Made by a program: the position numbers and the translations under genes
Shown: positions 37,857 to 46,537 of the stretch, one piece after another
How positions within the stretch are numbered: the first letter of the stretch is position 1
Layout of the letters: each line of letters starts with the position of its first letter
Source of the DNA: Microbacterium aoyamense
GTDB taxonomy: Bacteria; Actinomycetota; Actinomycetes; Actinomycetales; Microbacteriaceae
NCBI RefSeq assembly: GCF_023155855.1
Contig: NZ_JAKNUT010000006.1
Coordinates: 1-64,000 of the forward strand
Length of the DNA: 64,000 bases
Direction: 5' to 3'
The notes under the pieces: generated by a model
What the model was told of the DNA's origin: nothing
The model's input: the letters and a program-made list of their open reading frames with translations, nothing else
Database searches by the model: none

Positions 37857-38200
37857 CGGTGCTCCTTGATGAGGGATGCGAGGGTTTCGGGGTTGAGGCC
37901 CAGCGCGCGAGCGCGCTCGACGAGCGCGGTGACGTCGCCGTGCAGGGCGGCGAGCGGGGCCGCGGCATCCGTCACGACGGCCCCACGCCCCCGGCGCATG
38001 TCGACGAGGCCTTCGTCGCGGAGCTCCTGATACGCACGAAGGACCGTGTGCAGGTTCACGTCGAGGCCGGTGGCGACGTCGCGGGCTGAGGGCAGGCGAT
38101 CCCCTGCGCTCAGGACTCCCGCCGCGATGTCCGCGCGGATCGAGCCCGCGAGCTGATCGAACAGCGGCGTGTCTCGGGTCGGGTCGACGCGGATGAGCAT
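37853..38200 (-). CDS. GntR-family regulator, YtrA subfamily
   Basis: 115 residues. The N-terminal winged helix contains LFDQLAGSIRADIAAGVLS and RLPSARDVATGLDVNLHTVLRAY, the GntR signature with the YtrA-type VNLHTVLRAYQEL. Only a short C-terminal helical segment of about 45 residues follows, as in the YtrA subfamily, with no FadR- or UTRA-type effector domain. ATG 38200 is 6 nt after a TAGAAT -10, so the message is probably leaderless. A palindrome overlaps that promoter, indicating autorepression. Confidence 0.93.
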   Translation of the reverse strand: MLIRVDPTRDTPLFDQLAGSIRADIAAGVLSAGDRLPSARDVATGLDVNLHTVLRAYQELRDEGLVDMRRGRGAVVTDAAAPLAALHGDVTALVERARALGLNPETLASLIKEHR

Positions 38201-38205
38201 GCACT

Positions 38206-38226
38206 TATTCTATGGCAACTAGAATA
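38206..38226. promoter_or_regulatory. GntR operator overlapping a leaderless promoter
   Basis: TATTCTA-TGGCAAC-TAGAATA is a perfect 7-7-7 inverted repeat. Its proximal arm contains the minus-strand -10 TAGAAT (38207-38212), which ends 6 nt before the GntR ATG. Repressor binding here would cover the -10. The site is AT-rich in a 70% GC background. It is probably the autoregulatory site for the GntR-DUF1648 operon. Confidence 0.75.
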
Positions 38227-38285
38227 GTTGTACCAGCCGGACAATCGATTCCGGCACGATTCGCGCGCTGGGGCACCATGGCTGG

Positions 38286-38756
38286 ATGCGCATGACTCCC
38301 CGCCGCCTCGCGATCGGAATGAGCCTGTGGGCCCCGAACCTGTGGAGCGGGATCCGCATCCGCCGGTTCGCCGATGACTGGACGAGCGCCACGGTCGAAC
38401 TGCACGTCAACCTCATCACGCGCAACTACGTCAAGACGGCGTTCGGCGGGTCGATGTCGGCGATGACGGATCCCTACTTCTTCATGCTCGTGATGCATCA
38501 GCTCGGTCGCGACTACGTCGTCTGGGACACCCGCGGAGAGATCGAGTTCCTCAAGCCCGGTCGCGGGGTCCTCACTGCGCACTTCGTCGTGACACCCGAG
38601 AAGGCGCAGGAGCTCCGCGAACGCGCGAAGGGCGGCGCGAAGGTGCTCGAGTGGTTCGAGACCGAGATCACGGATGCCGCGGGCGACGTCGTCGCGCGCG
38701 TGCGCCGCGAGGTCTACGTCAGAGAGAAGAAGCGCGTCACGGAGTCCGCTCGCTGA
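38286..38756 (+). CDS. DUF4442 family protein (hotdog fold)
   Basis: 156 residues. NLWSGIRIRRFADDW and ELHVNLITRNYVKTAFGGSM with MTDPYFFMLVM match DUF4442, a hotdog-fold family related to acyl-CoA thioesterases. The acyl substrate is unknown and activity has not been shown for most members. Starts ATG 38286 and ATG 38292 are two codons apart. It overlaps the 3' end of the convergent SGNH hydrolase by 20 bp, so both coding ends share DNA. Confidence 0.87.
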   Translation: MRMTPRRLAIGMSLWAPNLWSGIRIRRFADDWTSATVELHVNLITRNYVKTAFGGSMSAMTDPYFFMLVMHQLGRDYVVWDTRGEIEFLKPGRGVLTAHFVVTPEKAQELRERAKGGAKVLEWFETEITDAAGDVVARVRREVYVREKKRVTESAR

Positions 38757-39528
38757 GAGCGGCGAGTACGGCCGGAAGGAGCGCCTCGGCGGTCCGCCGG
38801 TAGCCGAGGGCGCTCGGGTGGAAGCGGTCGAGGCTGAACATCTCGTCGGGCTGGGAGATGAAGATGTGCCCGACCGCCGTGCGCAGCGACACCGCCTGGG
38901 CGCCCGCAGCCTCGGCCGCAGCGGCCTGGGCCGCCGCGAGCACGCGTGACTGCCTCGACCCGAGCGACCGGAGCGGTTGCGGAACGGGGCGGAGCGCTCC
39001 GAGATCGGGGCACGTGCCCACCACGACGCTCGCTCCGCGCTGTCGCAGGCGACCGACCGCGTCGCTCAGGTGGCGCGCGGACTCCGCCACAGGGACGCGA
39101 TGCGTCACGTCGTTGCCGCCGACGACGATGATCGCGATGTCGGGTCGGTAGCCGGCGGGCAGGTCGTCGAGCTGCTGCGCGAGCGCGGACGACTCCGCGC
39201 CCACGATCGCGGCCGTCCGGAGCCGGACGGGGCGGTGCAGCCTCTTCGCGAGGCCTTTCGCGATCCGTCCGCCCAGGGTGTCCTTGCGGTGTTCGGCCCC
39301 CAAGCCCGCGGCGATCGAGTCCCCCAGGAGCAGAAGGTCGATGGGTTCGCCGTCGCGTCTGCGCTGCCAGACCCGATCGGCGTCGAGGGCGTCCTCACCG
39401 AGCGGCTTGCCGATGCGCCGACGCGCGATCGCCGCTTGGCGGGCGAGGGTGGCGCGAGCCGCAACCGTGACGGCGGCGAATCCGACCAGAGCGCCCGCGG
39501 CGATGGCGACCGTTCGTGCGTGTGCCAT
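38737..39528 (-). CDS. SGNH/GDSL-family hydrolase
   Basis: 263 residues. An N-terminal hydrophobic anchor (about 5-25) is followed by block I LLLLGDSIAAGLG with the catalytic serine, block III IIVVGGNDVTHR and the catalytic Asp-His in SLDRFHPSALGY. These are esterases or lipases, usually exported in actinobacteria. The ester substrate is unknown. ATG 39528 is chosen over GTG 39543. It is the last gene of the nhaA-mazG-hisS run, 36 bp after hisS. Confidence 0.88.
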   Translation of the reverse strand: MAHARTVAIAAGALVGFAAVTVAARATLARQAAIARRRIGKPLGEDALDADRVWQRRRDGEPIDLLLLGDSIAAGLGAEHRKDTLGGRIAKGLAKRLHRPVRLRTAAIVGAESSALAQQLDDLPAGYRPDIAIIVVGGNDVTHRVPVAESARHLSDAVGRLRQRGASVVVGTCPDLGALRPVPQPLRSLGSRQSRVLAAAQAAAAEAAGAQAVSLRTAVGHIFISQPDEMFSLDRFHPSALGYRRTAEALLPAVLAALSERTP

Positions 39529-39564
39529 GCCGCGATTGCACACCGCCCAGGTGAACGGCGGGTG

Positions 39565-40848
39565 TCAGCCGAGCGGCTTGATCTCGATGTCGTCGCGCGC
39601 CACGCCCGCCGAAACCGTCGCGAAGGCGGTGTAGCCGTCGGCCTCTGCTCGTTCGAGCAGCGCTTTGAGGTTCTTCGTGCGGTGCTCGAGCCGCACGCGT
39701 GAACCTTCCGCGACGAGCGCCGCCTTGAGCGCGAGCAGTTCGCGCGTCGGCATGTCGCGGTCGTGGACGAGGACGACGGCCGACGCTGCGGCATCCACTC
39801 CCGCCTCGAGCAGGTCGACGATGCGCTCGAAGCCGATCGAGAAGCCGACCGCGGGCACGTCCTGCCCGAGGAAACGGCCGATCATGCCGTCGTAGCGACC
39901 GCCGCCGCCGAGGGAGTACGACACTGACGGGTGGGCGAGCTCGAAGATCGTGCCGGTGTAGTAGCCCATGCCCCGCACGAGGAACGGGTCGAAGACGAGC
40001 GGGATGTCGTCGGCATCGCGCGCCGCCGCCACGGCCTCGCCGATGCCGACGAGGTGGGCGACGATCTCGTCAGGCGCGCCCTCGGGCAGGGCCTTGCGGA
40101 TCTGACGCTCACCGAAGGGGTTGTACTCCCTCGTCTGCGGGCGGAACAGGAACGCACGGAAGGCTTCAACGGCCTCTGGCGAAGCGCCGCGGCCGGCGAG
40201 CTCGTCGACGATCCCCTGCGGTCCGAGCTTGTCGAGCTTGTCGATCGTGATGAGCACCCCGGGGCGCTCGTCCTCGGTGAATCCGAAGGATGCCAGCATC
40301 CAGTCCAGCACTCGACGGTCGTTGATGCGGATGCTGCCGCCCTCGAGCCCGAGCGCGTCGAGCGTGTCGAGGGTGGCCGTCGCGAGCTCGGCCTCGGCGC
40401 GGGCGGACGCGTCGCCGACGATGTCGATGTCGCACTGCACGAACTGGCGGTAGCGCCCCTTCTGCGGCCGTTCGGCGCGCCACACGGGCGCGATCTGGAC
40501 CGAGCGGAAGACGCCGGGCAGCTCGCCGCGGTGGCTCGCGTAGAACCGCGCAAGCGGCACGGTGAGGTCGTAACGCAGGCCGAGGTCGGTGAGTGCGGCC
40601 GGATCGTCGGCGGCTGCCCGGATCGCGTCGGGCTCGAGACCGCGCTTGAGCACGTTGAACGCGAGCTTCTCGTTGTCGCCGCCGATGCCCGCGTGCAGCC
40701 GGGCGTACTCCTCCATGACGGGCGTCTCGATCTCGTCGAAGCCGTGCGCGCGGTAGCGCTCGCGGATGACGGCGAGCACGCGCTCGCGCCGGGCCTTCTC
40801 GGCGGGGAGGAAGTCGCGCATGCCGCGCGGCGGGTTCACGGATGCCAC
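39565..40848 (-). CDS. hisS: histidyl-tRNA synthetase
   Basis: 427-residue class II aminoacyl-tRNA synthetase. The motif 1 region is GMRDFLPAEKARRERV, motif 2 is FRSVQIAPVWRAERPQKGRYRQF, the histidine-binding motif is LVRGMGYYTGTIFE, motif 3 is AVGFSIGFERIVDLL, and a C-terminal anticodon-binding domain follows. The order of conserved blocks and the length are normal. GTG 40848 leads straight into VNPPRGMRDF. It is transcribed after mazG with a 12-bp gap. Confidence 0.97.
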   Translation of the reverse strand: MASVNPPRGMRDFLPAEKARRERVLAVIRERYRAHGFDEIETPVMEEYARLHAGIGGDNEKLAFNVLKRGLEPDAIRAAADDPAALTDLGLRYDLTVPLARFYASHRGELPGVFRSVQIAPVWRAERPQKGRYRQFVQCDIDIVGDASARAEAELATATLDTLDALGLEGGSIRINDRRVLDWMLASFGFTEDERPGVLITIDKLDKLGPQGIVDELAGRGASPEAVEAFRAFLFRPQTREYNPFGERQIRKALPEGAPDEIVAHLVGIGEAVAAARDADDIPLVFDPFLVRGMGYYTGTIFELAHPSVSYSLGGGGRYDGMIGRFLGQDVPAVGFSIGFERIVDLLEAGVDAAASAVVLVHDRDMPTRELLALKAALVAEGSRVRLEHRTKNLKALLERAEADGYTAFATVSAGVARDDIEIKPLG

Positions 40849-40860
40849 GGAACCAGTCTC

Positions 40861-41556
40861 TCAGGTCGCTTCGGGCGTCTGCTCCCGGCCGCGGATCTCG
40901 CCCTCGAGCACGCGGAGCCGCTCGCGCAGCGCGCGCTCGGCATCCCAACCGCTCGCACGGGCTGCGACCACGAGCGCGAGCAGTGCGTCGCCGAGCTCGG
41001 CCTCGGACGCGGGCGGGTCGTCGCGAACCCGAGCATCCTCGTCGAGCCGCACCTCGACGAGCTCGGGTTCGACAGGATCACCCGGGTTCGGCAGTCCGAC
41101 GATCGCCGCCTTGCCCAGGAGCTTCTGCGCGAGCGCGAGCGACGGCATGTGGCGCGAAACGCCGTCCAGCACGCTCGTCCGGGCGTGCTTCTCGGCCGCC
41201 TTCGCGGCGTTCCAGTGCACGAGGACCTCTTCCGGGGTCGTCGCGACGGCGTCTGCGAAGACGTGGGGATGCCGCCGCACCATCTTCTCGGTGAGTCCGC
41301 GCGCGACGTCGTCGATGTCGAACGGGTCCTCAGCGTCCCGCGACGCGATCTCGGCATGGAAGAGCACTTGCCACAGCAGATCGCCGAGCTCTTCGCGCAG
41401 TTCGTCACGCGAGCCGTCCTCGACGGCGTCGATGAGCTCGGCGCTCTCCTCGACGAGGTACGGAACGAGCGCGCGGTGGTCGATCTGCTGCGTCCACACG
41501 CAGCGGTCGCGCACGGCTCTCATGGTGTCGGCCGCGTCGCGCAAGGGGTCGGTCAC
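40861..41556 (-). CDS. mazG: MazG-family nucleoside triphosphate pyrophosphohydrolase
   Basis: 231 residues. The all-alpha MazG core has the metal-binding pair EESAELIDAVE and EELGDLLWQVLFHAEIA, followed by FDIDDVARGLTEKMVRRHPHVF. It hydrolyses NTPs to NMPs, cleaning the nucleotide pool. Only one MazG domain is present, and the C-terminal part is diverged. GTG 41556 overlaps the nhaA stop (GTGA) and opens directly on DPLRDAADTMRAVRDRCVW. Longer starts (41589, 41598) would overlap nhaA coding. Confidence 0.9.
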   Translation of the reverse strand: MTDPLRDAADTMRAVRDRCVWTQQIDHRALVPYLVEESAELIDAVEDGSRDELREELGDLLWQVLFHAEIASRDAEDPFDIDDVARGLTEKMVRRHPHVFADAVATTPEEVLVHWNAAKAAEKHARTSVLDGVSRHMPSLALAQKLLGKAAIVGLPNPGDPVEPELVEVRLDEDARVRDDPPASEAELGDALLALVVAARASGWDAERALRERLRVLEGEIRGREQTPEAT

Positions 41557-42707
41557 GACGTCGCGGCCGCGATCCTCCGGTGATGCCATGCCCGCCACGA
41601 TACGAGGATTCCGGCCAGCACGAGTGAGATCACGGAACCCGTGAGCACCCCGAGGATCGCCTCGTCGCGCAGGAGGGGCTCACCCGAGAACGCGAGCTCG
41701 GACAGCAGGAGCGACACCGTGAACCCGATCCCCCCGAGTGCGCCGGCCGCGAGAAGGTCGCCGAACCGCAGTGCCGGCGCCGTCGTGCGGTCGTGTCCGA
41801 TTCGCAGCGACAACCAGCCGAACAGCGAGATGCCGATGATCTTGCCGACGGGGAGCGCGACGACGATGCCCCAGAAGGCGGGCTGCAGCTGCGACGGTGA
41901 GACCGATGGGATGACGACGAGCGCCGCCGAGAACGCGAAGAGCGGCAGGATCACGCCGTTGACCCACGGTTCGAGGGCGTGGCGGGTGCGCAGCGCGGGC
42001 TGCTGGGCCATCGCGAGCCCGAGCGCGACGCCGGCGATCGTCGCGTGCACGCCGGACTTGTAGACGAGTGCCCACGTGACGACGGCGACCACGATCAGCG
42101 CGATCATGATCGGGACGCGGCCCCGGCCGTCGAGCTGACGACTCAGGATGCCGAACGCGACCACTCCCACGGCGGCGAGCGCCAGCATCCCGATGTCGAC
42201 ACCGTTCGTGAAGAGGACGGCGATGAAGACGATGCCGACGATGTCGTCGAGGATCGCGAGGGCGAGCAGGAAGATGCGCAGCGCGGACGGCAGACCCTTG
42301 CCGAACACGGCGAGCACGCCGAGCGCGAAGGCGATATCCGTCGCGGTCGGAATCGGCCAGCCGTTCGCGCTGTCGGTGCCCCACGAGAAGGCGAGGAAGA
42401 TCGCGATCGGCACGACGACGCCTCCGGCCGCCGCGATCGCGGGCTGCATCGCCTTGCGTGCGGAGTTGAGCTCCCCCGCGGTCAGCTCGAACTGCAGCTC
42501 GACCGCGACGACGAAGAAGAAGACGGCGAGCAGGCCGTCCTTGATCCAGTGCTCGATCGAGAGCTCGAAGAATCCCGGGATGCCGAGGTAGACGTGCATC
42601 GCGTCGTCGACGACCGTGCCGGCCGCCGTATTGGCGACGACGAGGCCGAGCGCGGCGGCGGCGAGCAGCACGATCGCGGGGAAACGGTCAGAACGGAGCA
42701 GCGTCAT
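41553..42707 (-). CDS. nhaA: Na+/H+ antiporter NhaA
   Basis: 384 residues with about 12 membrane helices. The TDIAFALGVLAVFG unwound-helix segment and the transport-site aspartate pair Asp154-Asp155 in LAILDDIVGIVF are intact. The N-terminal helix includes the beta-hairpin region YLGIPGFFELSIEHW. It exchanges Na+ for protons for pH and sodium homeostasis. ATG 42707 has GGAAGG upstream. It is first of the nhaA-mazG-hisS-SGNH hydrolase run. Confidence 0.95.
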   Translation of the reverse strand: MTLLRSDRFPAIVLLAAAALGLVVANTAAGTVVDDAMHVYLGIPGFFELSIEHWIKDGLLAVFFFVVAVELQFELTAGELNSARKAMQPAIAAAGGVVVPIAIFLAFSWGTDSANGWPIPTATDIAFALGVLAVFGKGLPSALRIFLLALAILDDIVGIVFIAVLFTNGVDIGMLALAAVGVVAFGILSRQLDGRGRVPIMIALIVVAVVTWALVYKSGVHATIAGVALGLAMAQQPALRTRHALEPWVNGVILPLFAFSAALVVIPSVSPSQLQPAFWGIVVALPVGKIIGISLFGWLSLRIGHDRTTAPALRFGDLLAAGALGGIGFTVSLLLSELAFSGEPLLRDEAILGVLTGSVISLVLAGILVSWRAWHHRRIAAATS

Positions 42708-42807
42708 ACGGTGCCTTCCAGGAGGGTCGACGGGAATCGTGCCGACCAGACTTCCCGGCGCTCCGTCACACAGTGTACGACGTGACGAAACCGAAACACG
42801 GCGGCGT

Positions 42808-42813
42808 TAGCGT
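42808..42813 (+). promoter_or_regulatory. -10 element of ppc (predicted leaderless)
   Basis: TAGCGT ends 6 nt before the ppc ATG. The GAGGG in between abuts the start codon, too close to act as a Shine-Dalgarno. Confidence 0.5.
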
Positions 42814-42819
42814 TGAGGG

Positions 42820-45483
42820 ATGCGCGAACTCACCCGGACCGAAGCGATCGACCTCGTCGGCAGGTACGAAGCCGAGCAGGAGATCCCCGAGCAGATGCGC
42901 TCGGATGTGCGCATGCTCGGCGCGCTGTTGGGCAGAGTTCTGCGCGAGAGCGGCTCGCCCGGCCTGTTCGAGGATGTCGAGAGCCTGCGGGTCGCGACGA
43001 TCCAGGCCTACACCGACGAGTCCGACGAAGCGTTCGCGCGCGCCGCGGCGATCGCCGACTCCTTCACGATCTCGCGCGCCGACGAAGTGGCCCGCGCGTT
43101 CACGGCGTACTTCCACCTCGTCAACCTCGCCGAGGAGCACCAGCGCGTCCGCATCCTGCGCGAGCGGGACGGGCGCCCCGACAAGGAGGAGGCCGGCGAC
43201 TCGATCGCCGCCGCGTTCGTGCACCTCGCGACCGAGGTGGGCGACGACACGGCGCTCGCGCGCCTGCAGGCGCTGCGCTTCCACCCCGTCTTCACCGCCC
43301 ACCCGACCGAAGCGCGGCGGCGGGCCGTGTCATCCAGCATCCGTCGCCTCGCGTCCCTGCTCGAAGAGCACGACGCGTCGCTGCGCAACGGCGCCGACCA
43401 GCGTCGCGCCGAACGCCGCATGCTCGAGGAGATCGACACGCTCTGGCGCACGGCGCCGCTGCGCCCCGAGAAGCCCGCGCCGACCGACGAAGTGCGCGCC
43501 GTCATGGCGATCTTCGACGAGACCCTCTACACCGCGGTGCCGCACGTCTACCGACGTGTGGACGACGCCCTGCAGGGTCCGGCGGCGGGCGGCCGGGCAC
43601 CGGTCGTGCGCCCGTTCGTCCGGATCGGATCGTGGGTCGGCGGCGACCGCGACGGCAATCCGTTCGTCACGGCCTCCGTCACCCGCAAGGCGGCCGGTAT
43701 CGCGAGCGAGCACGTGCTGCTCGGCCTCGAGCGCACGGCGGCACGCATCGGGCGGACGTTGACGCTGGATGCCTCGACCACTCCCCCGTCGCCAGCACTC
43801 ACCGCCCTGTGGCAGAGACTGAAGGACGCCGACGAGGACGCGGCCACCGAGATCGCGAAGCGGTCGCCCAACGAGCCGCACCGTCGCATCCTGCTCCTCG
43901 TCGCCCGCAAGATCGCCGCGACCCGCACACGCGACGCCGACCTCGCCTACCGCGACCCCGAGCACCTGATCGCCGACCTCCGCATCGTGCAGGACTCCCT
44001 CGTCGCGGCGCGCGCACCACGACAGGCCTACGGTCACCTGCAGCAGCTGCTCTGGCAGGTCGAGACGTTCGGGTTCCATCTCGCAGAGCTCGAGGTGCGT
44101 CAGCACTCCGCCGTGCACGCGAAGGTGCTCGCGGAGCTGGACGCCGACGAGCCGCGCAGCGAACTCGCGGAAGAAGTGCTCGAGGTCTTCCGCACGATCG
44201 TCTTCCTGCAGGAGCGCTACGGTCCCCGCGCCGCCGGCCGCTACATCGTCTCGTTCACGCAGTCCGCCGACGACCTTGCGAACGTGCACCGCCTCGCGCG
44301 CTATGCCGTGGGCCCCGACGGCACGCCGCCCGTTCTCGACGTCATCCCGCTGTTCGAGACCTTCGCCGACCTGCAGGCGGGTCCGGCGATCATGGCCGAG
44401 ATCGTCCAGCACCCGCTGTTCGCGGCACGCCTGGATGCCACGGACCGTCGCCTCGAGGTCATGCTCGGCTACTCCGACTCCTCGAAGGACGTCGGGCCGG
44501 TCGCGGCGAACCTCGCGCTCTACGAAGCGCAGGCGCAGATCTCGGCGTGGGCGCGCGAGAGCGGGATCGAGCTGACGCTCTTCCACGGCCGCGGCGGAGC
44601 CCTCGGGCGCGGTGGAGGCCCCGCCAACTCGGCGATCCTCGCGCAGCCGCCGCACTCCGTCGACGGGCGCTTCAAGCTGACCGAGCAGGGCGAGGTCATC
44701 TTCGCCCGCTACGGAGACCCCGCGATCGCGATGCGCCACATCGATCAGGTGGCCGCCGCCGTGCTGCTCGCGTCCGCCCCCTCGATCGAGCGACGCAACA
44801 GCGAGGCTGCGGAGCGCTACGCGGACGTCGCGGCGGCGATGGATGCGGCATCCCGCGCCCGCTTCTTCGACCTCGTCAAGGCGCCCGGCTTCGCGCCCTG
44901 GTTCGCCCAGGTGACGCCCATGGAAGAGCTCGGGCTGCTCGCGCTCGGCTCGCGGCCCGCGCGGCGCGGGCTTTCGGTCGAGTCACTCGAAGATCTGCGG
45001 GCGATCCCGTGGGTCTTCGCCTGGACGCAGGCGCGCATCAACCTCGCGGGCTGGTTCGGTCTGGGCACGGCGCTGGACGCGGTGGGCGACGAAGAACGCC
45101 TGCTCGCCGCGTACGCCGAGTGGCCGCTCTTCCGCACCCTGATCGACAACGTCGCGATGAGCCTCGCGAAGGCCGATGACCGCATCGCACGGCATTACCT
45201 GTCGCTCGGCGATCGCGATGACCTCGCGGAACTCGTGCGCGACGAGATGACGCTCACGCGCTCGTGGGTCGTGCGCCTCACGGGCGGAACGGAGCTACTC
45301 GGCAACAAGCCCGTGCTCCAGCGGGCGGTCAAGATGCGAAGCCCCTACGTCGATGCGCTGTCGCTCCTGCAGCTGCGCGCCCTGCGCGGCCTGCGGTCGT
45401 CCGAGACGGTGGATCCGGAGCTCCAGCGCCTGCTGCTGCTGTCGGTCTCGGGCGTCGCGGCGGGCCTCCAGAACACCGGCTGA
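42820..45483 (+). CDS. ppc: phosphoenolpyruvate carboxylase
   Basis: 887-residue anaplerotic enzyme that adds bicarbonate to PEP to form oxaloacetate. The catalytic histidine His161 is in VFTAHPTEARRR, Lys556 is in GYSDSSKDVGP, and the glycine-rich loop is FHGRGGALGRGGGP. IGSWVGGDRDGNPFVT and the C-terminal LQNTG are conserved. The N-terminal DEALARAAAIADSF-like region is slightly shorter than in E. coli, as usual in actinobacteria. It is followed by repetitive intergenic DNA. Confidence 0.97.
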   Translation: MRELTRTEAIDLVGRYEAEQEIPEQMRSDVRMLGALLGRVLRESGSPGLFEDVESLRVATIQAYTDESDEAFARAAAIADSFTISRADEVARAFTAYFHLVNLAEEHQRVRILRERDGRPDKEEAGDSIAAAFVHLATEVGDDTALARLQALRFHPVFTAHPTEARRRAVSSSIRRLASLLEEHDASLRNGADQRRAERRMLEEIDTLWRTAPLRPEKPAPTDEVRAVMAIFDETLYTAVPHVYRRVDDALQGPAAGGRAPVVRPFVRIGSWVGGDRDGNPFVTASVTRKAAGIASEHVLLGLERTAARIGRTLTLDASTTPPSPALTALWQRLKDADEDAATEIAKRSPNEPHRRILLLVARKIAATRTRDADLAYRDPEHLIADLRIVQDSLVAARAPRQAYGHLQQLLWQVETFGFHLAELEVRQHSAVHAKVLAELDADEPRSELAEEVLEVFRTIVFLQERYGPRAAGRYIVSFTQSADDLANVHRLARYAVGPDGTPPVLDVIPLFETFADLQAGPAIMAEIVQHPLFAARLDATDRRLEVMLGYSDSSKDVGPVAANLALYEAQAQISAWARESGIELTLFHGRGGALGRGGGPANSAILAQPPHSVDGRFKLTEQGEVIFARYGDPAIAMRHIDQVAAAVLLASAPSIERRNSEAAERYADVAAAMDAASRARFFDLVKAPGFAPWFAQVTPMEELGLLALGSRPARRGLSVESLEDLRAIPWVFAWTQARINLAGWFGLGTALDAVGDEERLLAAYAEWPLFRTLIDNVAMSLAKADDRIARHYLSLGDRDDLAELVRDEMTLTRSWVVRLTGGTELLGNKPVLQRAVKMRSPYVDALSLLQLRALRGLRSSETVDPELQRLLLLSVSGVAAGLQNTG

Positions 45484-45530
45484 CCCCCGGCATCCACCCC
45501 GCGCTGGTCGACTGATCGCTGGGTCGTCGC

Positions 45531-45785
45531 ATTCCGCGGTCGCTCGCGTCGTTGCCGACAGAGTGCGCCAACCCGACGCGGCTCCGGTTCGTTGGGTTGG
45601 CGCACATCGCGGCGTCGCGCGCCGACGGCGACAGGATGCGCCAACCCGAGACGGACGCGGGTTCGCTGCGATCGCCCCGGCCACTCCCGACAGAACGCGC
45701 CAACGCGACCTGGGGGCCGAGTCGGTGAGTTGGCGAATACCGCGGCGTCGCGCGCCAACGGCGACGGAATGCGCCAACCCAAGAC
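45531..45785. repeat. two tandem copies of a ~132-bp palindromic intergenic repeat
   Basis: TGCGCCAACCC-type boxes occur in forward orientation at 45564, 45637, 45695 (variant) and 45770, and inverted (GGTTGGCGC-type) at 45594 and 45727. Equivalent boxes are 131-133 bp apart. Within each copy the inverted and following forward box flank a GC-rich core (CGGCGTCGCGCGCC...), so each can fold into a large hairpin. The array fills the gap between convergent ppc and the hexapeptide protein. No coding frame is convincing here. Confidence 0.85.
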
Positions 45786-45816
45786 GACCCCACCCGCGGC
45801 GCGGCCGGCGCGAGGC

Positions 45817-46416
45817 TCAGTCGAGGCGACGGTCGTGCTCGTGGCGGGCGAGACTGCGCCCGTACCGCTCCGTGAGCTGCACCATGAGGTCGGGCGTCTC
45901 ATGATCGAGGCCGAAGACGTAGCCGGGGAAGTCGAGTTCGCGCTGAGCGGCCCAGATCTCCTCGTGGCGGTCGGGTGGCAGGAGCTGCACGGGGTCGCCG
46001 ACGGCGATCCAGCCGATCGGCACGGTCGACTCGGGCGGCAGCGTCGTGCGCAGGTGGACGACGGCGTTGATCCGCACTTCCGAACGCTCGCCGATGCGCG
46101 CGCCGTTGAAGATGCGCGTCCCCGTCGCGAGGAACACCTCCTCCTCGATGACGGCGCCCGAGATACTCGCCATGGGCCCCACGAGCACGTGATCCCCGAT
46201 GTGCACGGGATTGGTCGCCGTCGCCCGGATGAGCGCGTTCTCCATCACGATGACGTTCTCGCCCAGCGTGATCGCGCCGCCCTCGGCCGTGATGACGGCG
46301 CCGTGCAGGATCTGGCAGTCGGGACCGATCTCGACGTCGCCGCTGATGACGGCCGTGGGCGCGACGACCGCCGTCGGATGGATGCGGGGCTCCGCCCCGA
46401 GATGCTCGAACCGCAC
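45817..46416 (-). CDS. left-handed beta-helix (hexapeptide-repeat) protein, gamma-carbonic-anhydrase-like but lacking zinc ligands
   Basis: 199 residues. About seven hexapeptide turns (AVVAPTAVISGDVEIGPDCQ and onward) form a trimeric left-handed beta helix, then a C-terminal helix with WIAVGDPVQLLPPDRHEEIW as in the gamma-carbonic anhydrase/PaaY group. At the three zinc-histidine positions it has Arg64, Pro81 and Ser86, so carbonic anhydrase activity is unlikely. It may be an acyltransferase-like or structural member. Start GTG 46416 precedes FEHLGAEPRIHP. Confidence 0.8.
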   Translation of the reverse strand: MRFEHLGAEPRIHPTAVVAPTAVISGDVEIGPDCQILHGAVITAEGGAITLGENVIVMENALIRATATNPVHIGDHVLVGPMASISGAVIEEEVFLATGTRIFNGARIGERSEVRINAVVHLRTTLPPESTVPIGWIAVGDPVQLLPPDRHEEIWAAQRELDFPGYVFGLDHETPDLMVQLTERYGRSLARHEHDRRLD

Positions 46417-46525
46417 TGCTCGCCCTCTCTGCCGATGACGCCAGCGTAGCGCCGCGGGTCCTGCGCACACAGGGCGTATGCCGCGCCGCTCGCGCGTCGC
46501 ACACGGGGCTGCCCGCCGACGGGGT

Positions 46526-46531
46526 TACCGT
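46526..46531 (+). promoter_or_regulatory. -10 element of the zinc-ribbon gene (predicted leaderless)
   Basis: TACCGT ends 6 nt before ATG 46538 and supports the short reading over a longer in-frame GTG/ATG upstream. Confidence 0.45.
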
Positions 46532-46537
46532 GGCGGC

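Noticed and set aside
41557..41598. Longer N-terminus for MazG starting inside nhaA.
   Set aside because: The GTG at 41556 overlaps the nhaA stop in the GTGA pattern used throughout this genome and opens directly on the family sequence.
45531..45785. CRISPR-like array.
   Set aside because: Boxes are in both orientations, unevenly spaced (58-75 bp), without unique spacers or cas genes. They are palindromic intergenic repeats.
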